The notes under the pieces are model-generated. The model made no database searches. It was given only the letters and a program-made list of their open reading frames with translations, and was not told where the DNA came from. Positions 45,356 through 55,273 of a stretch of 64,000 bases of DNA are shown here, in pieces. This DNA comes from Planctomycetales bacterium. Lineage in GTDB: Bacteria > Planctomycetota > Planctomycetia > Pirellulales > Pirellulaceae. The first letter of the stretch is position 1. Every line of letters starts with the position of its first letter. Made by a program: the position numbers and the translations under genes. Location of the stretch: the NCBI GenBank assembly GCA_020426845.1, contig JAGQPF010000342.1, positions 1 to 64,000 on the forward strand, given 5' to 3'.

Positions 45356-46354
45356 TTAGATCCAGCCCCGCTGACGATAGTCGTCGTACGTGCGGGCCAG
45401 AATCGAGCTCAAGTCGTCCTTGTACTCCATGCCCAGCTCTTCGATCGACGGCTGCGTCGGGCAAACCCACCCCGCCTGACTCGCCTCGCGCACTTTGTCG
45501 GGCGTCAGCGCGATCCACTGCGGCAGCCCGCATTGATTCAACAACTTGCCCAGGCCGGCCGTTGCCCACATCGCGGGCCCGGGCAGTGGCAGCGGCGCCG
45601 CGATCCGAATTCCCATCGTGCGGCGAATCGCGTTCATCAACTGAAAGAACGTCACCGGCGTGGGGTGCGCGGCGTAATGAAATGTCGGCCGGCGCGGCAG
45701 CGTCTGAACCGTGCACCGCCCCAACAACTCCGCCAAATCGGAGACACCCACGTAGCTATAAATTTTCCAGCGGCCGAGCAGCCCCGGCATCAACATGACG
45801 CGGCTGCGCACGACTTTGAACAACTCCAACATGCCGGGATCGCGCGGCCCGATCACCATCGGCGGCCGGACGATGGCCAGGTCCCACGAATCGGGCGCCG
45901 CTTCCACCAGCACCTGCTCGCCCCGCAGCTTCGACTCGCCATAACGGCTGATGGGCCGAGGCTCGGCCCGCTCGGTGGGAGTCCGGCCCGGACCAGCGGC
46001 GGCGAGCGACGACACAAGGGTGAAACGCAATTGCGGGTGTCGCTGCCGCAGGTCGTCGACCAGCCGTCGCGTGCCGGTCTCGTTGACGTGAAAGAACTCG
46101 CTCGCGCGAAACGTCTGCGTCAGGCCCGCCACATGCACGACCGCGTCCAGATCGGACGGCAGTCGATCAAGCCAGCTGTTGGGCCGGTCGACATGGGTGC
46201 TCAGCGAGCCCTCGACGCCGTGGCCCACGGTGCCCATCGCTTCGCGTTTTTTTAGCGAGCGACAGAGGCCCCAGACTTCGTGGCCCTGCGCTTCAAACCA
46301 CTGCGTGAGATGGGAACCGACGAATCCAGTGGCGCCGGTGACAAATACTTTCAT
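45356..46354 (-). CDS. NAD-dependent epimerase/dehydratase family protein
   Basis: The 332-residue extended SDR protein has a Rossmann motif VTGATGFVGSHL (5-16), and YGESKLRGE with the catalytic Tyr and Lys. It would act on a nucleotide sugar or a related substrate. GGGGAG lies 6 bases upstream of ATG 46354, which decides the start. Confidence 0.88.
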   Translation of the reverse strand: MKVFVTGATGFVGSHLTQWFEAQGHEVWGLCRSLKKREAMGTVGHGVEGSLSTHVDRPNSWLDRLPSDLDAVVHVAGLTQTFRASEFFHVNETGTRRLVDDLRQRHPQLRFTLVSSLAAAGPGRTPTERAEPRPISRYGESKLRGEQVLVEAAPDSWDLAIVRPPMVIGPRDPGMLELFKVVRSRVMLMPGLLGRWKIYSYVGVSDLAELLGRCTVQTLPRRPTFHYAAHPTPVTFFQLMNAIRRTMGIRIAAPLPLPGPAMWATAGLGKLLNQCGLPQWIALTPDKVREASQAGWVCPTQPSIEELGMEYKDDLSSILARTYDDYRQRGWI

Positions 46355-46448
46355 CGGTTGCTCCCCGTTGCGAGCCACCCAGCTCCGGGACGCTGGGTGC
46401 TCGCCAACGGTCTCCTCAAACTGCCGGTCACGCCTCCAGGCGTTTTAC

Positions 46449-48653
46449 TCAGGCAGTCTGAGGCCTCAAGATGACAACTCCCAACGGCGGCAACGTGACC
46501 ATTGCCGAATGGGGGCGTCCGTGATGCGGGATCGCTTCGCTCTGCACTCCGTCGTCGCCGACGTTGGAGCCGCCGTAGAAGTGCGAGTCGCTGTTGAAAA
46601 CGGTGTGATAGTAATCGGCCGTTGGCAGCCCGACGCGATAGTCTCGTCGCACCACCGGCGTGAAATTGCAGCACACCAGCAGCTGCCGACCCTGCTTGTC
46701 CTTGCGGAGGTACGAGAGCACCGAATCCTCACGATTCATGCAGTCGATCCACTCGAATCCATCCGACTCGAAATCGAACTCGTGGAGCGAGGGCTCATTG
46801 CGATAGAGGCGATTGAGATCGCCAACGAGCCGCTGGATGCCCTGATGCGACTCCCATTGCAGCAGATCCCACTGCAGGCCGTGCTCGTAGCTCCACTCGT
46901 TCCACTGTCCGAACTCGCTGCCCATGAACAGCAGCTTCTTGCCCGGATGCGTCCACATGTAGGAGTACAGCAGGCGCAAGTTGGCGAACTTCTGCCATAG
47001 ATCGCCGGGCATCTGATCCAACAGCGAGCCCTTGCCATGCACCACCTCGTCGTGCGAAAGCGGCAGCGTGAAATTCTCGGTAAACGCATAGATCAGGCTG
47101 AAGGTCAGCTCGTCATGGTGATGGCGGCGGTAGATCGCGTCGCGGGCCATGTAGCGGAGCGTGTCGTTCATCCAACCCATGTTCCACTTCAGGCTGAAGC
47201 CGAGCCCGCCCGAGTAGGTCGGGTGCGACACGCCGCCCCACGAGGTCGACTCCTCGGCAATCGTCAGCACGCCGGGGAACCGCTCGTGCGACTGCTCGTT
47301 GAACTGGCGAATGAAGTGGATCGCCTCGAGATTCTCGCGGCCGCCGTGCTGATTGGGCACCCACTGGCCCTCTTCGCGGCTGTAGTCCAGATACAGCATC
47401 GAGGCGACCGCGTCGACTCGCAGCCCATCGATGTGATACTTGTCCAGCCAGAACAGCGCGTTGGCCACCAGGAAGTTGCGGACCTCGTTGCGGCCGTAAT
47501 TGAAGATCATTGTGCCCCAGTCGGGATGCTCGCCCTGACGTGGGTCGGCGTGCTCGTAGAGGGCGCTGCCGTCGAAACGTCGCAGCCCGTGGGCGTCGCG
47601 CGGGAAGTGCGCAGGCACCCAGTCGAGAATCACGCCGATGCCGTTCTGATGGCAGTGATCGACAAAGTACATCAAATCCTCGGGACTGCCGTAGCGGCTG
47701 GTGGCCGCAAAGTAGCCGACCGTCTGGTAGCCCCAGCTGCCCGTGAACGGATGCTCGCTCACCGGCATCAACTCGACGTGCGTGAAGCCCATCTCCTTGC
47801 AGTAGGCGACCAGCTCGTGGGCCAGCGTGCGATAGTCCTTCCAGCCGTGCAGCCGCTCCGGATCACGGCGCCAGCTGCCGAGGTGCACTTCGTACACCGA
47901 CATCGGCCGCTCCAAGAAGCTGCCCTCCTCGCGGTCCGCCATCCATTCGGCATCCTGCCACTTGTGCAGATTCAGATCGGCGACGACGGATCCGGTGCGG
48001 GGCGGCAGCTCGGCCGAAAACCCGAAGGGGTCCGCTTTGTCCAACACCTCGCCGTCGCGCGACTTGATCCGAAACTTGTAGATCTCGCCGGCGCCCAGGC
48101 CCGGCGCGAACAACTCCCAGAAACCGGAGGTTCCACGCCGCATCATGGGGCTGCGTCGAGCGTCCCAATGATTGAAGTCGCCCACGACCGAGACGCTTTG
48201 GGCGTTGGGCGCCCAGACCGCAAAGTTGACGCCCTGCACACCGTCCACCGTGCGCAACTGCGCGCCCAGCTTCTTGTAGCTCTCCATGTGGACGCCCTCG
48301 CCCAACAGATGGAGATCGACGTCTCCCAGCAGATGAGGAAAGGCATAGGGATCGTGCATCATGGTGTCGCCGTTGCTTTCGGATACTCGCAGTTGATACC
48401 GGGGAGCGGCAGGATGAGGCAGGGGACAAATCGCCTCATAGATCCCCGCAGGATGGAGCCGCCGCATGGGGCGCTGCGTATTGTGTGCCGGGTCGACGAC
48501 CCAGGCCTGTTTGGCATCGGGCAGGAAGGCGCGCACGGCCAGCGCTTTGCGGCCGTCCTGTTCCACCTCGTGGGGACCCAACAAATCTGCGGGATTGTCG
48601 TGGTCTCCGGCGACCAGGGCTCCCATTCCCTCCAGCGAAACGTATGTCCGCAC
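46449..48653 (-). CDS. glgB: 1,4-alpha-glucan branching enzyme
   Basis: The 734-residue enzyme makes alpha-1,6 branches in glycogen. An N-terminal domain, a CBM48 domain ([20 protein letters not shown]) and a GH13 barrel are in order. The barrel carries [23 protein letters not shown] (catalytic Asp) and [10 protein letters not shown] (catalytic Glu), and [12 protein letters not shown] follows. GTG 48653 is chosen because GGAGG lies 5 bases upstream. Neighbouring glycogen genes are absent. Confidence 0.93.
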   Translation of the reverse strand: MRTYVSLEGMGALVAGDHDNPADLLGPHEVEQDGRKALAVRAFLPDAKQAWVVDPAHNTQRPMRRLHPAGIYEAICPLPHPAAPRYQLRVSESNGDTMMHDPYAFPHLLGDVDLHLLGEGVHMESYKKLGAQLRTVDGVQGVNFAVWAPNAQSVSVVGDFNHWDARRSPMMRRGTSGFWELFAPGLGAGEIYKFRIKSRDGEVLDKADPFGFSAELPPRTGSVVADLNLHKWQDAEWMADREEGSFLERPMSVYEVHLGSWRRDPERLHGWKDYRTLAHELVAYCKEMGFTHVELMPVSEHPFTGSWGYQTVGYFAATSRYGSPEDLMYFVDHCHQNGIGVILDWVPAHFPRDAHGLRRFDGSALYEHADPRQGEHPDWGTMIFNYGRNEVRNFLVANALFWLDKYHIDGLRVDAVASMLYLDYSREEGQWVPNQHGGRENLEAIHFIRQFNEQSHERFPGVLTIAEESTSWGGVSHPTYSGGLGFSLKWNMGWMNDTLRYMARDAIYRRHHHDELTFSLIYAFTENFTLPLSHDEVVHGKGSLLDQMPGDLWQKFANLRLLYSYMWTHPGKKLLFMGSEFGQWNEWSYEHGLQWDLLQWESHQGIQRLVGDLNRLYRNEPSLHEFDFESDGFEWIDCMNREDSVLSYLRKDKQGRQLLVCCNFTPVVRRDYRVGLPTADYYHTVFNSDSHFYGGSNVGDDGVQSEAIPHHGRPHSAMVTLPPLGVVILRPQTA

Positions 48654-48784
48654 GGAATCCTCCAATGCTCGGTCAGGCCACCAAAGATTGTCATCTCTGC
48701 CGGCAAGTCAGTAAATAGTACCCAGTGCCCCCATTATGGCCTGTTTGGCCATTGCCCCCAGTTGACGCATGCTCCGGCAGTTGG

Positions 48785-49423
48785 TCAGCCTCGTGCCAGC
48801 ACTACGCCCAACCAGGTTGCGGCGGCAGTCCCCACCGCAGCCGCCACTCGCGGCCAGCTTCGCTTGCGACGCGGCCAGTGCCGGTCCTCCCGACAGCTCG
48901 CCTGCCGTGACAACTCGGTGTCAGCGTCCCGCTGGGGAGCCGGGGGCAACGATTGTCCAGCCCGCGACTTGGCGATCCGTTCGTTCCCGCTGTCGACTCG
49001 GAACCGCTTGACCAATTCGACCGGCACATCCACGCCCGTCCGCACCCGGCACTCGAGCGTGTGATACTCCAGCACTTGGTCGAGCCGCCGCCACAAGTCC
49101 TCGTTCTTGATCGGGCTCATCACGCCGAACCGATCCCACTGAAAATCGGTTTGGCGCCACAGTTCAAGCCCGTGTCGCAAGCCTTGTCCGACGTACCGGC
49201 TGGATGTGACCAAGGTCACCCGAGACGGTTGGTCCAACGCTTCCAGGCCGCGAATGACCGAGAGCAATTCCAGTCGGCTGCGCGACATCTTCTCGTAGTC
49301 GGTGGCCTCGAGGCGACTGGCGCCGTCGCTGGCCCGCAGCACGAATTTCCATCGGCCCAGCTCGTCCTCGGACGGGGGCTCGGTGTCGGAATACAACAAG
49401 AAGTGAGGTGTCGGCGCGGACAT
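48785..49423 (-). CDS. RNase H-like fold protein with C-terminal membrane segment
   Basis: The 212-residue protein reads like a distant RNase HI: LLYSDTE (D13), E52 in RLELLSVIRGLEAL, and TSSRYVGQGL where RNase HI has TDSxYV, so the third catalytic Asp is Ser74. After a basic linker (HWPRRKRSWPR) there is a hydrophobic end AAAVGTAAATWLGVVLA. Loss of the Asp suggests no nuclease activity. Divergent to the PfpI gene. Confidence 0.6.
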   Translation of the reverse strand: MSAPTPHFLLYSDTEPPSEDELGRWKFVLRASDGASRLEATDYEKMSRSRLELLSVIRGLEALDQPSRVTLVTSSRYVGQGLRHGLELWRQTDFQWDRFGVMSPIKNEDLWRRLDQVLEYHTLECRVRTGVDVPVELVKRFRVDSGNERIAKSRAGQSLPPAPQRDADTELSRQASCREDRHWPRRKRSWPRVAAAVGTAAATWLGVVLARG

Positions 49424-49717
49424 TGTGCGGCTCCAAGTCGTTGACTAAACGGAGCGGCATCCTTGCGACTGTGTTTTTGACGCCCGCTGACAACAGGACA
49501 GAGGCTGTTGAGCGTCAAAATCCTTCCGTGACGGTTTGCATATCGACAAGAACGACCTATATTCCCCACTTTGGCCAGAAAATAAACTCATCCATTTCGC
49601 CATTCGCGTTCGGTTCTATCGGTTACCACGACAGCGTCGCGCGATGCCGAAAGCGCGACCAACTTGATGGTCCACGAGTGTGTCGGCGCGGATGATGCGA
49701 AGGTAAAGGAGCAAGTT

Positions 49718-50296
49718 GTGCAGCTGCCCGAATCACGCCGAGTGCTGATGCTCGTCGGCGACTTCGTCGAGGACTACGAGTGCATGGTGCCCTATCAGAT
49801 GTTGCTGATGGTTGGCCATCATGTCGACACCGTTTGTCCCGGCAAGTCGGCTGGCGACACAGTCGCCACCGCCGTTCACGACTTCGAGGGCGACCAGACC
49901 TACAGCGAGAAACCCGGGCATCGCTTCCGGATCACTGCGGCCTTCGCCGGACTCGACTGGAATTCCTACGATGGCTTGGTGATTCCCGGTGGGCGAGCGC
50001 CGGAGTATCTGCGTCTGAACGCCGAGGTGCTCGACTGCGTGCGACATTTCGACCAGCGGAAGCAGCCGATTGCGGCCATTTGCCACGGCGCCCAACTGTT
50101 GTCAGCCGCCGGAGTGCTCAGCGGCCGGCAGTGCAGCGCGTATCCCGCGGTTCAACCCGAGATCGAGTTGGCCGGCGGAACGTATGTGCCGGCGGCCGAG
50201 ACGTTCGACAACGCCCATACCGACGGCCACCTCGTCACGGCCCCTGCTTGGCCGGCACATCCCAACTGGATGCGTCAATTCCTCGCGTTGCTGTGA
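49718..50296 (+). CDS. DJ-1/PfpI family protein
   Basis: The 192-residue protein has the nucleophile elbow [10 protein letters not shown], the [13 protein letters not shown] glycine strand and an N-terminal [15 protein letters not shown]. Members act as glyoxalases, deglycases or proteases. GTG 49718 is chosen because AAAGGAG lies 6 bases upstream; ATG 49667 has no such site. No gene is visible in 49424-49717. Confidence 0.85.
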   Translation: MQLPESRRVLMLVGDFVEDYECMVPYQMLLMVGHHVDTVCPGKSAGDTVATAVHDFEGDQTYSEKPGHRFRITAAFAGLDWNSYDGLVIPGGRAPEYLRLNAEVLDCVRHFDQRKQPIAAICHGAQLLSAAGVLSGRQCSAYPAVQPEIELAGGTYVPAAETFDNAHTDGHLVTAPAWPAHPNWMRQFLALL

Positions 50297-50299
50297 CGC

Positions 50300-50367
50300 A
50301 CGACGGACTTACAGTCACTTCCACTCCGTCGTTCCAGAAAGCTCTCGACGGACTGGAAGTCCGTCGT
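50300..50367. terminator. Long inverted repeat between convergent genes, possible bidirectional terminator
   Basis: ACGACGGACTT (50300-50310) is inverted at 50357-50367. Within it CGACGGACT-GGA-AGTCCGTCG (50346-50366) forms a 9-bp stem with a 3-base loop. It lies between the stops of the PfpI gene (50296) and the sulfatase (50396). There is no T-run, so the terminator role is inference; the motif may also be a dispersed repeat. Confidence 0.5.
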
Positions 50368-50395
50368 ACGTATTGCCCCGGAATTCGACCTAGAT

Positions 50396-52213
50396 CTACT
50401 TCTTCAGCACGTACGCGTAGTAGGCGCCGTGTCGGGCGCGCTCCGAGAGGAACGCCGCCTCGAGCCGCGTGCGTCCCGCGGGCAACTGGATGACAAACGT
50501 CGCTTCCAGGGCGTCGGCCGCGATCTCGGTGGAGTGCTCGCCGCCGGCGATCTTCAGTGTGGCCGTTTGCGGCTGAATCGCCTTCCCGGGGCGGGCTCGA
50601 TAGGCAATCACGCCCGGCACCTTCGCGCCCGCAGGCAACGCGGCGCCGATGGCCGCCTTGGACTCCTCGGGCCAGCGTCTCAGGCGGATCTCGTATTCCC
50701 CCGCCTCGACGACGTCGACGTTCCAGTAGCCGGTGTTGCCGGGCCCGGTCATCGCTTCCCGCACGCTGGCCTGATTCCAGGGCGTCGAGCCTGTCGTAAT
50801 CCAATCATGGCACGTGAGCCGCGCCGGGTTCTCGCGCGGATGTCCCAGGGCAATCGCCACATTCTCGGCGAAGGTCGGCTCCAATTCGGTCCACCACCGC
50901 TCGTAGTAGTCTCGCATCCGCTCAACCACTTCGGGATGCGATTTGGCCACGTTTTGCTGCTGGCCCGGATCTGCCTGGATGTCGTACAGCTCCTCGCCGT
51001 TAACGAGTCGCCAGCGGCTGCTCATGACAGCGCTTTTGCGCCATTTGATCGGATCCTTCACGCGTTGCGAGTCGGTGATCAACATCCGGTCGCCCCAACG
51101 AATTCGCGCCGCCATTTCCGGATCGAGCAACGGCGCGAGGCTGACCCCGTCGAATTTCACGTTGGCGCGATTCTCCACGTCGCACAGGTCAAGCAACGTC
51201 GGCACGACGTCCACATGGGCGGAGATCGGGCTGACGTCGCGCGGGCCCACGAGCTTGCCGCCGGGCCAGTGAATGAAAAACGGCACGCGGTGTCCGCCGT
51301 CGTACTCGCTGCCTTTTTGCCCCCGCATGCCCGCGTTGAACACGGGAGCCCCCGACGAGGTGCCGTTGTCCGTGGTGAAAATGAAGATCGTGTCTCGCTC
51401 GAGCCCCTCGTCGCGAAGGAACTGGCGCAGCTGCCCCACGTTCCGGTCGATGTTGGCAATCATGCCAAAGAAGTTCGCCACGTGCACGCTTTGCGATTGG
51501 TACGGCTTGCTGTCCTCTTCCGGCGAGTGCATCGGCCCGTGCGGCGCGTTGGTGGCGATGTACGCGAGAAACGGCCGGCCAGCCTGCTTCTGGTCGCGGA
51601 TGAACCGTTTGGCGTAGTCAAAGAACACATCCGTGCAAAAGCCGTTCACAGCCTCGGGCTTCGAGTTGTGAAAATAACTGCCGTCGAAATAGGCGTTGTC
51701 CCAATAATCGGGAGTCTGCCCGACGCCGCCACCGCCGTGCCGCATCACCTCGGTGAATCCACGGTCCTCCGCGCGGCACGGATAGTTGTCGCCCAAGTGC
51801 CACTTGCCGAACATGCCGGTGGCGTACCCGGCGTCCTTGAACATCTGCGCCATGGTCACTTCGTTCTCGCGCAACATCGACCGCCCCATGATCGTGTGCC
51901 AAACGCCCGTGCGGTTCGTCCAGTGCCCCGTGAGAAAGGCGCTGCGAGTCGGGGAGCAGGTCGGGGACACATGGTAGTCGGTCAAGCGAATCGACTCGGC
52001 ATGCAGCTTGTCGATCTCGGGGGTGCGGAGCACGGGGTTGCCGTGACAGCTCAGATCGCCATACCCCTGGTCATCGGTGATCACAATCACCACGTTCGGC
52101 TGTTTCGCGTTCGCGGCCGCGGGAACAAGGACCGATATGGCCAGGGCAAACGCCGACAGCCAGCCAGCAGAAAGCATGAGTGAGCGGTGCGGGCAGTCGA
52201 GGCTGCGAATCAT
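50396..52213 (-). CDS. Arylsulfatase, exported
   Basis: The 605-residue protein has a signal peptide (~10-36), then VVIVITDDQGYGDLSC with metal ligands D47 and D48, and the sulfatase signature CSPTRSAFLTG with C86 to be converted to formylglycine. GKWHLGDN and the later IFTTDNGT also match. A C-terminal beta domain (~480-600) is an extra module. It would act on sulfated glycans in the periplasm. The formylglycine-generating enzyme is not in this window. Confidence 0.92.
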   Translation of the reverse strand: MIRSLDCPHRSLMLSAGWLSAFALAISVLVPAAANAKQPNVVIVITDDQGYGDLSCHGNPVLRTPEIDKLHAESIRLTDYHVSPTCSPTRSAFLTGHWTNRTGVWHTIMGRSMLRENEVTMAQMFKDAGYATGMFGKWHLGDNYPCRAEDRGFTEVMRHGGGGVGQTPDYWDNAYFDGSYFHNSKPEAVNGFCTDVFFDYAKRFIRDQKQAGRPFLAYIATNAPHGPMHSPEEDSKPYQSQSVHVANFFGMIANIDRNVGQLRQFLRDEGLERDTIFIFTTDNGTSSGAPVFNAGMRGQKGSEYDGGHRVPFFIHWPGGKLVGPRDVSPISAHVDVVPTLLDLCDVENRANVKFDGVSLAPLLDPEMAARIRWGDRMLITDSQRVKDPIKWRKSAVMSSRWRLVNGEELYDIQADPGQQQNVAKSHPEVVERMRDYYERWWTELEPTFAENVAIALGHPRENPARLTCHDWITTGSTPWNQASVREAMTGPGNTGYWNVDVVEAGEYEIRLRRWPEESKAAIGAALPAGAKVPGVIAYRARPGKAIQPQTATLKIAGGEHSTEIAADALEATFVIQLPAGRTRLEAAFLSERARHGAYYAYVLKK

Positions 52214-52366
52214 GGCGGGAACCGAGGTGCGGGTGTGAGGGGATCACGGGGCCCCGAAGAGGGCCTACGAGGGTCGTCTACGAGGGAAGCCCGATTGCGT
52301 TGGATCGAGCTGATTGTAGTCGCCCCAAAGGCGCGGGGACAGCGCGACGCCGCACGGTCACTCGGG

Positions 52367-53833
52367 TCACGCCACGGGGGCCGTCCGCGCCATCTTGGTT
52401 TCGTCGGCCACTGGGCCGGATCGCATCGCCAGCCACCACAATGCGACGAGCGAATAGAACTCGTAGGAGAGCACGGTGAGCACATGCCACGTTGCGCCGA
52501 CCGAAGGAACATCGCCCGCTCGCAGCGCCAACTCACCATCGCCGGGAATCACCGCGTCCCAAATCCAGGTGGGGCGAACCGTGAACATCAGCACGATCAG
52601 CAGCAGCAAGGCCGCCTGCCTCGCCGGTGCGCCGCAAGCCTGTTGCCAGAGCAGCGCGAGAAACGGCAGCAATAAGAGAAAGTAATGGTCCCAGGTGATC
52701 GGCGATGCCAGCAGCATGGCAACCACACAGGCGGCCATCGCGGAGTCGCGTTGGCGGTCGTCTTGAGCTCGATAACAGCGAAGTCCGACGGCGATCGTCA
52801 TCGCCAGCACCGTTGCCAGCGTCAACAAACTGGCCAGCCCTGGCAGATCGGCCAAAGGCAGCGTGTGTCCGACGCTGCCGTCCAGCAACTTGCGGAAGAA
52901 GCCGCTGATCGATGCATTGGGCCAATACGACTGAAATTCGCCCGCGACAGCTGGCGCCACTTCCCGAAAGTACTCGACGTAGACGTCCACGCCGAACACC
53001 GACATCGTGACCAACGTCGTGATCGCGAAACCGGCGCCCACGCCCAGCACTCCCAGCCAGCGGCGCTGTGCCAGAAAGTACAAACCGAGATACAGGGGAA
53101 AGAGTTTGATCGCGCCCGCAACTCCAACCAACACTCCCGCCCAAGCCCAACGACCGCTCCTCGCTGTCAGCCAGAACCCTGTCAGTAACAACAGCAACAA
53201 CAGGTTCAGCTGCCCCTGCAGCATCTGTTGGGCGAGGGGATTGCTGGTCACGGTCAACGCGAACACGGGCAGCAGGTACCACGGCGACCAGCCCAATCCC
53301 GCACGGCTAAACAGCAATGCGACGGCGACGATCAGCATCGCCAGCGACAGCCCGTTCCAAATCTGCAGTGCGCGAGTGAAGGAGAACCTTGCCAGTGGCA
53401 GCGTCAGCAACACGCACGATGGCGGATGCGCATTGACCTGGATGGTCGTCAACTGCACCTCGCGACGAAAATGCCGCTTCAGCGAGTCGGCGAGCGGAGC
53501 GTAAATCGGCTCGCCAACCAAATGGTTGCGGGCCGACGTCCACTCTTGAACGAAGTCGTTCAGTCCTTTCGGCGGCCCGAACGCGTGCCTGCCGATCGAT
53601 AGGGCAAACAGCAATCCGATCGTGAGCGACACCGCAACCCAGAAAACTTTTGCGCCGGAGCTCCACTCGCACCGCTCGGAATTGAACAACTCCGCGGACG
53701 AGCCCGCGGTGGCTGAACTCCCGGATGCTACCTGGTCACCGTTCGCTGCCGGTTGGCTGTCAGATCGGCTGTCAGATCGGCTGTCAGATCGGCTATCGGG
53801 TTGGCCGTCGGTTTGACCGTCGGGAACACTCAT
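52367..53833 (-). CDS. DUF2029/GT87-type membrane glycosyltransferase
   Basis: The 488-residue protein has an Asp/Ser-rich N-terminus with four SDSR-type units, then about ten transmembrane segments. The luminal loop (GLNDFVQEWTSARNHLVGEP) and PPSCVLLTLPLARFSFTRAL resemble DUF2029 proteins, which transfer sugars from polyprenyl donors. It overlaps the upstream gene by ATGA at 53830-53833. Confidence 0.75.
   Translation of the reverse strand: MSVPDGQTDGQPDSRSDSRSDSRSDSQPAANGDQVASGSSATAGSSAELFNSERCEWSSGAKVFWVAVSLTIGLLFALSIGRHAFGPPKGLNDFVQEWTSARNHLVGEPIYAPLADSLKRHFRREVQLTTIQVNAHPPSCVLLTLPLARFSFTRALQIWNGLSLAMLIVAVALLFSRAGLGWSPWYLLPVFALTVTSNPLAQQMLQGQLNLLLLLLLTGFWLTARSGRWAWAGVLVGVAGAIKLFPLYLGLYFLAQRRWLGVLGVGAGFAITTLVTMSVFGVDVYVEYFREVAPAVAGEFQSYWPNASISGFFRKLLDGSVGHTLPLADLPGLASLLTLATVLAMTIAVGLRCYRAQDDRQRDSAMAACVVAMLLASPITWDHYFLLLLPFLALLWQQACGAPARQAALLLLIVLMFTVRPTWIWDAVIPGDGELALRAGDVPSVGATWHVLTVLSYEFYSLVALWWLAMRSGPVADETKMARTAPVA
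53757..53804. repeat. 12-bp tandem repeats at the 5' end of the DUF2029 gene
   Basis: gtcagatcggct is repeated about three to four times and encodes SDSR units; copy number could vary by replication slippage without breaking the frame. A similar short repeat (gtcagcgcc, ~53858-53881) encodes ADG units at the end of the upstream gene. Confidence 0.7.
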
Positions 53834-55266
53834 GTCGCTTCACCGACTGCGCTGTCAGCGCCGTCAGCGCCGTCAGCGCTATAATCGCTATCGGCGCCGG
53901 ACTCCAAGGGCGGCTGGAGCTTCGGCAGCGAATCGTCATTCGCCGGCTGTTTTGTATCGCTGGAAGCCGCCGGAACCTCGCCGTTATCCTGACGTTGCTC
54001 TTTTCCTGCTACCGGTTCAGTGGCTTCCGCGCGAGGTTGCTGCGCCGGGCCGAGCGGAACCTCGGGCGGCAACTTGCCTCGCCAGAGAGCGAGTGCTCGT
54101 CCGGCATGCGTCAGGTACGTGTAGTACTGGAGTGTGTCCGCGTCCGTGAGGTTGTCGATCTCGCGCACAAGCCATTGCCCGGCCGCGGCCAAGACGGGGC
54201 GCGGCGGGTGAAGCTCCGCCGGAGCAAGCGCCCACCATTCGAGCGCGTGGCCAGTGGCCAAGATGCGGTCGCCCAGCCGATCGCCCTCTTCGTCGGTAGG
54301 CGCGGCGCTGGCCGGTTTGCCGAAAGGCCAATTCTGATTCCAAAAGCCGTCGGGGTGCTGATGCGCGACCAGTTTCGCTGTTTGCTCAAGCAGATAACGA
54401 TGGATCTCCTGCTTGACGTCGTCGCTTAGGATCGGCTCCTGTTGGTCGACACGCAGGAAAACGGTCAACGTGTGCAGCCGGTGGTTCCCGAAGCAAACGC
54501 CCAAAGGCTGGCGTTCCCGCATGATGCGACGCGCAAGCGTGTCGAACGAGATCTCCTGTCCCTCGCTGGTGCGCCAATGGCGTGCGGGAGGAACGAACAG
54601 GGCGAAGGTCAGCGCCGACCATTCATATTCGATTTGGTTGAGACTGAAGTCCCGCAGGGTATGCTCCACCATTGCGCGATACGTCGTCTCGCGGCCCGGC
54701 GAGAACACGGGGAAGCTCAGCGGCGTGCCTGCCTCGGCCAGACAGGCGACGGTATGGTCGACATGCGAGCTTGTCGTCGCCCCCTCTTGGACGCGCGTGC
54801 CCACGCCAGTCGGCTCGTCGGTCAGCAATGTGACCGCTTGCTTGCCATACACTCTTTGGAACAATCGGTTGTCGGTCAACAGATGTCGCAGGTGTTCGCC
54901 CGTCAATCGCCGCGACGGCTCGCTCGCCTCCGCGTTGCTCTCGGGAGTCTCTCCCTTGGACTGAACCATGGGCTGCACGGTGAACTGTGCCTCGGGTGTC
55001 CAGAAGCGGAGCGCGTGATCGACGTGATTGATCTTGGTCGATCGTCCCGCGAATGGCGGCTGCAGCTTGGTCAGCACCCGCTGCAACTGCTCGTCGGAAA
55101 CCACGACGTCGTAGTCATATTCGGGCATGACGGCCAAAGGAGTTTCTCGCAGCTCCGGCAAGCGAGTCTCTTCCGCCCAATGGCCGGCGCGAATCAATCC
55201 ACCGACCGCCAGCACGCCCCACAAGGCGGCGTGAACTCCGACAAAGGCACCGTTGTTGATCTTCAT
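53830..55266 (-). CDS. Membrane-anchored protein of unknown function
   Basis: The 478-residue protein has an N-terminal hydrophobic segment (~6-26: GAFVGVHAALWGVLAVGGLI). The middle holds alpha-helical segments such as GHALEWWALAPAEL and THAGRALALWRG, similar to alpha/alpha-barrel repeats of terpenoid cyclase-like folds. The C-terminus is acidic and low in complexity. It is coupled to the DUF2029 gene. Function unknown. Confidence 0.6.
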   Translation of the reverse strand: MKINNGAFVGVHAALWGVLAVGGLIRAGHWAEETRLPELRETPLAVMPEYDYDVVVSDEQLQRVLTKLQPPFAGRSTKINHVDHALRFWTPEAQFTVQPMVQSKGETPESNAEASEPSRRLTGEHLRHLLTDNRLFQRVYGKQAVTLLTDEPTGVGTRVQEGATTSSHVDHTVACLAEAGTPLSFPVFSPGRETTYRAMVEHTLRDFSLNQIEYEWSALTFALFVPPARHWRTSEGQEISFDTLARRIMRERQPLGVCFGNHRLHTLTVFLRVDQQEPILSDDVKQEIHRYLLEQTAKLVAHQHPDGFWNQNWPFGKPASAAPTDEEGDRLGDRILATGHALEWWALAPAELHPPRPVLAAAGQWLVREIDNLTDADTLQYYTYLTHAGRALALWRGKLPPEVPLGPAQQPRAEATEPVAGKEQRQDNGEVPAASSDTKQPANDDSLPKLQPPLESGADSDYSADGADGADSAVGEAT

Positions 55267-55273
55267 GGCTCTC

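Noticed and set aside
47037-49064. Long plus-strand open frame opposite glgB
   Set aside because: The minus strand carries unambiguous GlgB motifs; high GC keeps the antisense frame open.
50429-52183. Long plus-strand open frame opposite the arylsulfatase
   Set aside because: Shadow of a clear sulfatase with signal peptide and CSPTR motif.
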